From Glandiceps talaboti (lineage: Eukaryota > Hemichordata > Enteropneusta > Spengelidae): a stretch of DNA of 64,000 bases. Below, piece by piece: positions 57,795 through 64,000 of the stretch; position 1 is the first letter of the stretch, and the number at the start of each line of letters is the position of its first letter. The translations under genes and the position numbers were made by a program. Under the pieces are notes generated by a model. That model did no database searches, was not told the DNA's origin, and worked only from the letters and a program-made list of their open reading frames with translations. The stretch spans positions 28,014,592 through 28,078,591 of the forward strand of contig NC_135554.1 of the NCBI RefSeq assembly GCF_964340395.1, written 5' to 3'.

Positions 57795-59930
57795 TTGACA
57801 ATGCAGCATTTGTATACTCTGATTTGATTGGTGCATCAGTTGAAAGTTCAAGGGATGAATTTGCATACAGGTCTGTGATTGGTGCATCAACCAAGTGAGC
57901 ATGGAAGGATTTGCATACAGTACTCCTGATTGGTTTGTTCATATACAGATACAAAACTCCATTCTTTTTACATACAGAAAGTAGAAATTAGATTTGAAAA
58001 CTTTTTACACAAATGAAACTGTAAATGATGTAATCGATAAAACTTACAAACTTGTTGATAGCAAATGTACAGTAGTTGATAAATTGCCACTATAAGGAAA
58101 TACAAAAAAAATGAAAACTTGATTCTCATATTGAATGTGATATTTAGGAACGTGGTCATAGACCTCAACAACGGGACCTTTTTTTAACATTATCTCAGTG
58201 ATTTAAGTTTTATTCTAAGAGACAAAGAAAAAAATATTTGCCAGAGGGGAGTCCTAGTATTATGTGAAACATTTGTGTTCTGTTATGTTGTCTTCTTTCA
58301 TCTTTGTCTATGGATATAGTTCTAAAGAAAACAAGGTAGCTCCAGGGTGTTGCTGGTCAACTTAACACAATTTTTGCATCTTCATACAGTTTTCATTTAC
58401 AAAGTTTCACATTGGAGAAAGTCATTAAAAAATTGACACAACATACAACATACATTTCACATTTCAATCCAAAGTTTGATAAAGGTAACGATCGTTTGAT
58501 AATGATTAACAGTAAAAATAATTATGCATTCATTACAGTAAGTTCAGCCTGGTCTCTTTTTATAAATTGAATGAAAGTTATTGTTTGTCATTTGATAAAT
58601 ACTGATAATAGGGTTTTTTTAAAACACAACTATATGTTCATTCAACATTAAAATTTTTGAATTCAAAAGTGGGAAATATTCAAATTTATAATGTTGACTT
58701 TATCTTTATAATTCGTACAAGGTGTAACATACCTATCAGCAATAATTAGTCATTCTGAAATCATTGTTGAAAGTGAAAGAAAAAGCCATGTAATATCAGC
58801 AATATCATTTACAAGAAACCACTCAGCAAATGTATATTGTATATCTAGAGAGAGTGTGTAAGATAAATACATAGACTGCGTTTGTCTACTGATTGTGATT
58901 TGTATCCCCTTGGTGTATCTAGACATGAATAGTGTTTACCTATCATTCATACAAGCTACAATTTACATACACTGTCATAAACACTCGTGGCAACAGTATT
59001 GTATCCCGAGAAAAACTTGTTTCATAAGGACAAAAATATCACTCTAGCTCTCCAGAATTTAGACAGTGAGACAAACCAGCTTTACCAAAGGAAATAATTG
59101 AAAAAATGTTAGAGTAAATGGTTTTGTAAAATGGATTATAATAGTTTTCATTTAGCCGTCCCTGGTGAAAAACTAATATTTTGATTTGTGTTATTCTCAG
59201 TGAATCTATCAAAGAGCTATGATAGAAACTAAAACATTTCATACTAAGGGATCACATGTTACTGTAAGATATAAATTTGTACAGTGTCAAACTCCATATA
59301 CTGTTCAGAGGCACTTCATAATGGATAAAAAAGAACTAAAGTCAGTCATTAAAATATGCGTACCAAAGAAGACACTTTTTATACACTGTTAGAACATTTG
59401 TCAAACTTCCTTACATGCGTTTGTTTACACAAAGGTTATCTTTTAAGTCTTGGGTTCTTACTCATCACTTTTATGATTGTTTGTTAGTTCCACTCACATT
59501 AGTCTGTAAGATACTCCATGATGGGGGCGCCCTCACACATCATTCAATCACATGTAATTGATATATTTGGTCTCTGTTGATTCTGAGCACAAAAATGGCC
59601 AAACAGAATTCAATATATTATGAGAGGCCTTTGTTGTTGGTTTGTGTGTGTGTGTTTTTGTTTTTGTTGCTTTTTTATGGTTTGTGTTTTGAGGGAGACA
59701 GGAAGGGGTTATTTTTTTTATGGAAAATTGAATGAGTTATATTATTTTGGTATTAATTGACAAGAATTTAGCAAACATGAAATTTTGCTGTGCCAAAGGA
59801 AGAATTCTTTTAAAGGATCTAACATGAAATGGATTTAAGAATGACTGCTTTAGTAACTAGCCTTGGGAACATATACAGTTTATAGACTTGGTGACCACCC
59901 AAACTTTCTGTATGAGTAATACAGTCCATT
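57795..59930 (+). other. 3' UTR and flank of USP24
   Basis: No coding potential is seen. Right after the stop, a TGATTGGTGCATCA / GGATTTGCATACAG motif pair recurs imperfectly (57825-57950). No AATAAA occurs near the stop. ATTAAA variants occur around 58424 and 58649. The true cleavage site cannot be fixed from sequence. Confidence 0.5.
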
Positions 59931-59937
59931 TCATATT

Positions 59938-60248
59938 ACTGTTCATTGGCTGTGTTTGATACAACTAGACAGAAACCAATAAGATATTCTACACTTTAAC
60001 ATAGCATGGTGGCAATTTGCTTGCTACATTATAAAGCATTTAAACATACTGCAACCAGACACAGACATACAGGTACCAAGGTTTTGACATCTGCATTTGA
60101 TGTCCACACTGTAGCTCATTAGTTCATTTCACTGAAACAAAATGTTGCAAAAAACTGTATTTATTCAATTTTGCTACCTTAAATTGTGGCATGTTAAGTT
60201 TCTTGATCATTTGTGTGTGGTTGTATCAAAGAGCCAGTGAATGATAAC
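59938..60248. mobile_element. Palindromic MITE-like element, family C, copy 1
   Basis: The left end CTGTTCATTGGCTGTGTTTG, ATACAAC is the inverted complement of the right end GTTGTATCAAAGAGCCAGTG, AATGATAAC. About 310 bp, noncoding. Family C also seeded the 54-bp array in intron 13. Confidence 0.65.
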
Positions 60249-60589
60249 GTGACACAGCATTGAATGTACCACCTACCTTGTAGTCTCAGCTTGTTCAACA
60301 ATACTGTTGGTGTCAAAACTGTCTACATTGTTGGATCTGTAACTTTGCTATGTAGAGCAATGGGGTCATGAATCCAGTCATGTAGACATGGCTGTTAGTG
60401 TAGGTGATAATCTCTTGACTGTATGTACTGTCTATATTTTGGTTTTGGAAATGTAATCATACTTTGAATACATATGTCTGCTTGGCATCACATATGTGTA
60501 CCCACTTAAACTGTCTTAGTTATAAATATAAATTTCATACCATATTCACATACTGTAACATAAGTTATATGATTTGTCATACACATTAA

Positions 60590-61800
60590 CTAAGGTAGTT
60601 TCATATTATGGTGATTTTGTTCATGTTTTCATATTATGGTGATTTTGTTCATATTTTCATATTTCAAATTACAGCTTTACAAAGGGTGCTGCTGATTGTT
60701 CTCTGCTACTTGTTACCAATATTCGTAATGTGCTGGTCAAAGGTTAAAACTTAGAGGTCAAAGTTCACCTGTCAAATATGTACATACTGTAGGTTATTGT
60801 CAAAGTGTTTAGGGTTAAAGTTCAAGAAAGAATTGTGTCTGTAGTAATTAGCGTAAAAACGCTGTGATGTAGTTTGGGGCAGAAATGACACAAATTGAAG
60901 TATTTTTGATAAAATGCTGTAAAGCTATACAAAATAGTGTGCAATGTGTCAATGTGAATAGTTGTAGAAGGTAGAAAACAGTTTGATATAAATGAAATTG
61001 AATTATCAGACTTTGTGTTTTGCAAATGCGTGCTGTAGAGAAGATAAAATTTATCAAAACAGTCAATTACGGCACTGGGCAAAACATTTAGAGATGGGGG
61101 GGGGGGGTGTTAGTTGGACTAATCAACTGAGTAGTTGTCTGTTTAAAATGTATGTTTATCATGATGTTATTATACTCCATTCCTGCTTTCATTAATCTAC
61201 AGACTATAGCATGGTTTGAGTGATATATGCAATGGTCAGTGCTAAATATTCACAGTTAAACTTTAAACACTAAAACATATAGCAAATCATAATCCTAAAT
61301 ATAAAGCAAAATTTAACAATTGTGTTTGTGGTAACCTGACTGACCCTAGTTGAACAGCGAACCCTAAACATTTTTTTTAATTAAAACATTTAAAACACAA
61401 AGATAACAAACTTTTGTCTTCTTGACCTTCATGCATGTCTGTTTTGTTTCCCCAGCGATGTCTGTACATATTTCATCAAACTCTAACAGAAGGGGTATTC
61501 TGACTGACATTCCATTTGGTTGTAGGTCAAAGCAATTTTTTCAAATATAAAAACAATTAAAAAAGATAAAGTAAAATAAAATAAAATCCTGATCTACCTA
61601 CCCAATTTTCTGAGTCGACGTCAGAAAAACACAATTATTTTTTCCCTCTTAAAATGCAATAGTCAATTTTCCATTTTCACTATGCTTTGCGTGAGACAAC
61701 ATTGCTGTAATATGCTCCAATATTATTTCACACTGTTAGATATCATTATTTCATACTGTTAGATATACAATATTTTAATTATTACCTGTATACTATATTG
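60590..61800. other. Downstream flank, no gene recognised
   Basis: Contains a short CATATTATGGTGATTTTGTT duplication (60601-60660) and a poly(G) run (61097-61106). The part around 61330-61640 resembles 9085-9420. Open frames here lack recognisable protein patterns. Confidence 0.5.
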
Positions 61801-61802
61801 AT

Positions 61803-62143
61803 AAAACTGATACCAGTTTAGATACAACCACACAGAAACCAATATGAAACTGTACATGTTACACTTTATAACAAGATTGAATGAATACTGTAACATCTTC
61901 TTGCTACATTTTACAATGTATGATGTCTTCATGGTGGCACATTATATTAGGTCATTTCAAATACAGACATCAAAACATTGGCACCCGTGTATCTGTGTCT
62001 AGTTACAGTATGTCTAAATGGCTGATTTCATTCGGGCTAAATGTAGTCATAAATTGAGATATTGCTATCTTAAAAAGTTTAGAATGTGCATTTTGTTTTG
62101 ATTTATGTGTGGTTGTATTAAACAGAGCAAGTGAATAGTAACC
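61803..62143. mobile_element. Palindromic MITE-like element, family C, copy 2
   Basis: The left end TTTAGATACAACCACACAGAAACCAAT and the right end TGTGTGGTTGTATTAAACAG, AGCAAGTGAATAGTAAC match copy 1. More decayed. Confidence 0.55.
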
Positions 62144-62194
62144 AACAACATACTGAACTTTATTTTGCTTTACAGAGTGACTGTATCCCTCCAC

Positions 62195-62450
62195 TTAATG
62201 GCACCGCTATGTAATGTACCATAATATGTAATAACGATAATGGCACCGCTATGTAATGTACCATAATATGTAATAACGATAATGGCACCACTATGTAATG
62301 TACCATAATATGTAATAACGATAATGGCACCACTATGTAATGTACCATAATATGTAATAACGATAATGGCACCACTATGTAATGTACCATAATATGTAAT
62401 AACGATAATGGCACCACTATGTAATGTACCATAATATGTAATAACGATAA
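62195..62450. repeat. 42-bp minisatellite downstream of the gene, 6 copies
   Basis: Unit AATGGCACCACTATGTAATG, TACCATAATATGTAATAACG, AT. The minus-strand ORF (LLHIMVHYIVVPLS repeats) is an artefact of the 42-bp period. Confidence 0.93.
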
Positions 62451-62874
62451 CTGATCTTAGTTTACAGATAGTTTGATTTCCATATTAGTATTTCATAGGG
62501 TAACACAAACTGTCGAAAACAAAATCACACTGAATGACATTATATCTTAGTCTATCACTGGCCCTGTTGATTAAAAAGAATCTCTTCATGTGCTGTCATC
62601 ATAATCCTAAGATGATAAAACCAGGAATGGAGTATGCCAAATCAAATCTATGTTTGTCGTTGTAGATTATTACAAAAAAACCCAACCTTTTTATGAATGA
62701 GATTTTAGATCTTGTCACTGTACAGTCTTTCTTCCTATAAAAAAAAAGAGTATGATTATGTAAAATGGAAATTCTGAATTTTTTATTTTTTACGTTTGTA
62801 AATTCTGTCTCAGTGTTGAGGCCATATGGTATGATTTTATATTTGTGATTTCTTTACTCCACTGAGTCTCTGGC

Positions 62875-62880
62875 AATAAA
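62875..62880 (+). terminator. Candidate poly(A) signal AATAAA
   Basis: AATAAA followed by a GT-rich stretch (attgtggtttcctgg) about 25-40 nt downstream. It is about 5 kb past the USP24 stop, so it would imply a very long 3' UTR. Plausible but unproven. Confidence 0.25.
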
Positions 62881-63412
62881 TGAATGCAAATAATTTTCAT
62901 TGTGGTTTCCTGGATACAGATTATTAAACATTTTTTTTAGAGGAATGTTTTGTCATGCACTTGAGAAGTGAATGTGTTATCTAGTCGGAAGATGAAGGTT
63001 ACCATACTTCCCTTCATTGATAATAATTTGCTATCACCCTGCACTAGTTTTCTTAGTTTTGCAGTGCACTGCAACTACTACATGATGACGTCATTTCATT
63101 GCAGCATGGAGGCAATTTTGTTGTCTATTGAAGGTAAACCCCCACAGTACAACAAGAATTTACCATTTGTACGTGAAACATTTAAACATTCATGATTGTA
63201 GAGCTTGCTCCTAATAGGGGCTAGGTATAAAGTTCATCAGTCAAAGCCTCATGAATCAGATTATTTTGAGTCACTATTATTAAACTTGGAAGTGCTAGAT
63301 CAAATTTTGAAAGTTAATAATGTACTCAGTTTGAATTTCAATCTTCGATATACTCGATAATTTCTTCACGTTGAAATCGAAAGATAGGACTGTCAAAAAT
63401 GCTGTATTAGTG

Positions 63413-63526
63413 ATGGACAACATCAACGCCGTACCACCGTTTCCATGGTTTCGGAGTGCACAGAGGAAAGAAGACAATGAAAACCTAATAGCCAGCGAGG
63501 GCGCCATGGCGTATTTACCAATATAG
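63413..63526 (+). other. Short open frame in a CpG-richer patch at the window end
   Basis: 37 codons starting MDNINAVPPFPWFRSAQRKE and ending at TAG 63524. The opposite strand also has a frame starting at 63507 (MAPSLAIRFSLSSF...). Composition between 63420 and 63680 is richer in CpG than the preceding flank, as at a promoter or first exon. No homologue is recognised on either strand. Confidence 0.2.
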
Positions 63527-64000
63527 CATGTCCGTGCGGATTTTGAAATTAGGTTTTAACCTAGTTTCAACAGTCTGTTATTTAGAGCAGTAACTTGAAG
63601 CACTGACCGACTTTTCGAATCGATATCAGAGAACGCCGACACCTAATCCTGATTTGACACAAATTGCGTCGAGTACTATGCTGAATAAAAAAAAAATATT
63701 AACGCAATCTGGTTTGCCTCCTTAAATCCACCATTGTGTGTCAGTTACATTGTAATCAGAGCAATCAATATCGAAAATGCCAACCTTGTTAATTTCAGTC
63801 TCCCGTAATTTTATAAATTGCATGACAAGCTAAGCTCTCTTGTACAAATGTTATCCAATTCTCGAAGTAATTTCATGCCAGCATAGACCCTACACAGGGG
63901 GTCTATGATGCCAGTTTCTTCGAAATTAGTATTGAAACATTAGTTTTCCAGAATAAGGCAAAAATGAAGGCACATCGTTCAACGATAAGTAGTTATCATC

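Noticed and set aside
56784-57257. Repetitive ORFs with an MDHQLRS heptad
   Set aside because: Produced by the 21-bp minisatellite in intron 50; no independent support for translation.

Overview
The window is a piece of an animal nuclear genome. It is AT-rich, with GT-AG introns, dense microsatellites, many minisatellites and palindromic (MITE-like) insertions, and frequent tgtacatgta-type motifs. One protein-coding gene on the + strand fills it. The noncoding style and the LINE and SINE remains suggest a marine invertebrate (hemichordate, amphioxus, mollusc or similar). I cannot name the species from the sequence.

The gene is an apparently complete orthologue of USP24, a giant ubiquitin-specific protease. 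Its start codon is at 1993 and its stop at 57792-57794. I resolved 51 coding exons by hand. All introns are GT-AG, every phase matches across every junction, and the joined CDS is 7,818 nt (2,605 residues), close to the roughly 2,620 residues of human USP24. The domain order is an N-terminal UBA (about 1-45), a long helical-repeat-like region, a ubiquitin-like fold (about 928-1005), more helical region, the C19 peptidase domain (about 1652-2004) and a helical C-terminal region. The peptidase domain has Cys1662, His1929, Asn1954/Asp1955 and two CxxC zinc pairs.

Layout: 1-1990 holds a 5'-truncated LINE remnant on the minus strand, microsatellites and the presumed promoter/5' UTR with a short upstream ORF. 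1993-57794 is the gene. 57795-about 62900 is 3' UTR and flank with palindromic repeats and a 42-bp minisatellite. 62900-64000 is flank with a small CpG-richer patch at the end.

The most unusual property is intronic. Several long tandem arrays are built from the gene's own exon-intron junctions: intron 17 (19 copies of the 3' splice site of exon 18), intron 18 (3 copies of its 5' junction and 4 of its 3' junction), intron 22 (about 58 copies of the exon 22 end plus its GTAAGT donor), intron 24 (3 donor copies) and intron 42 (10 GTATGT donor copies). Intron 36 also carries a decayed copy of the start of exon 37. The transcript therefore carries dozens of near-perfect decoy splice sites beside the authentic ones. 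Other points of interest are a possible alternative last exon (56247-56408), a SINE inserted about 10 nt past a 5' splice site, and a palindromic element carrying a core minisatellite between TTAA sites.
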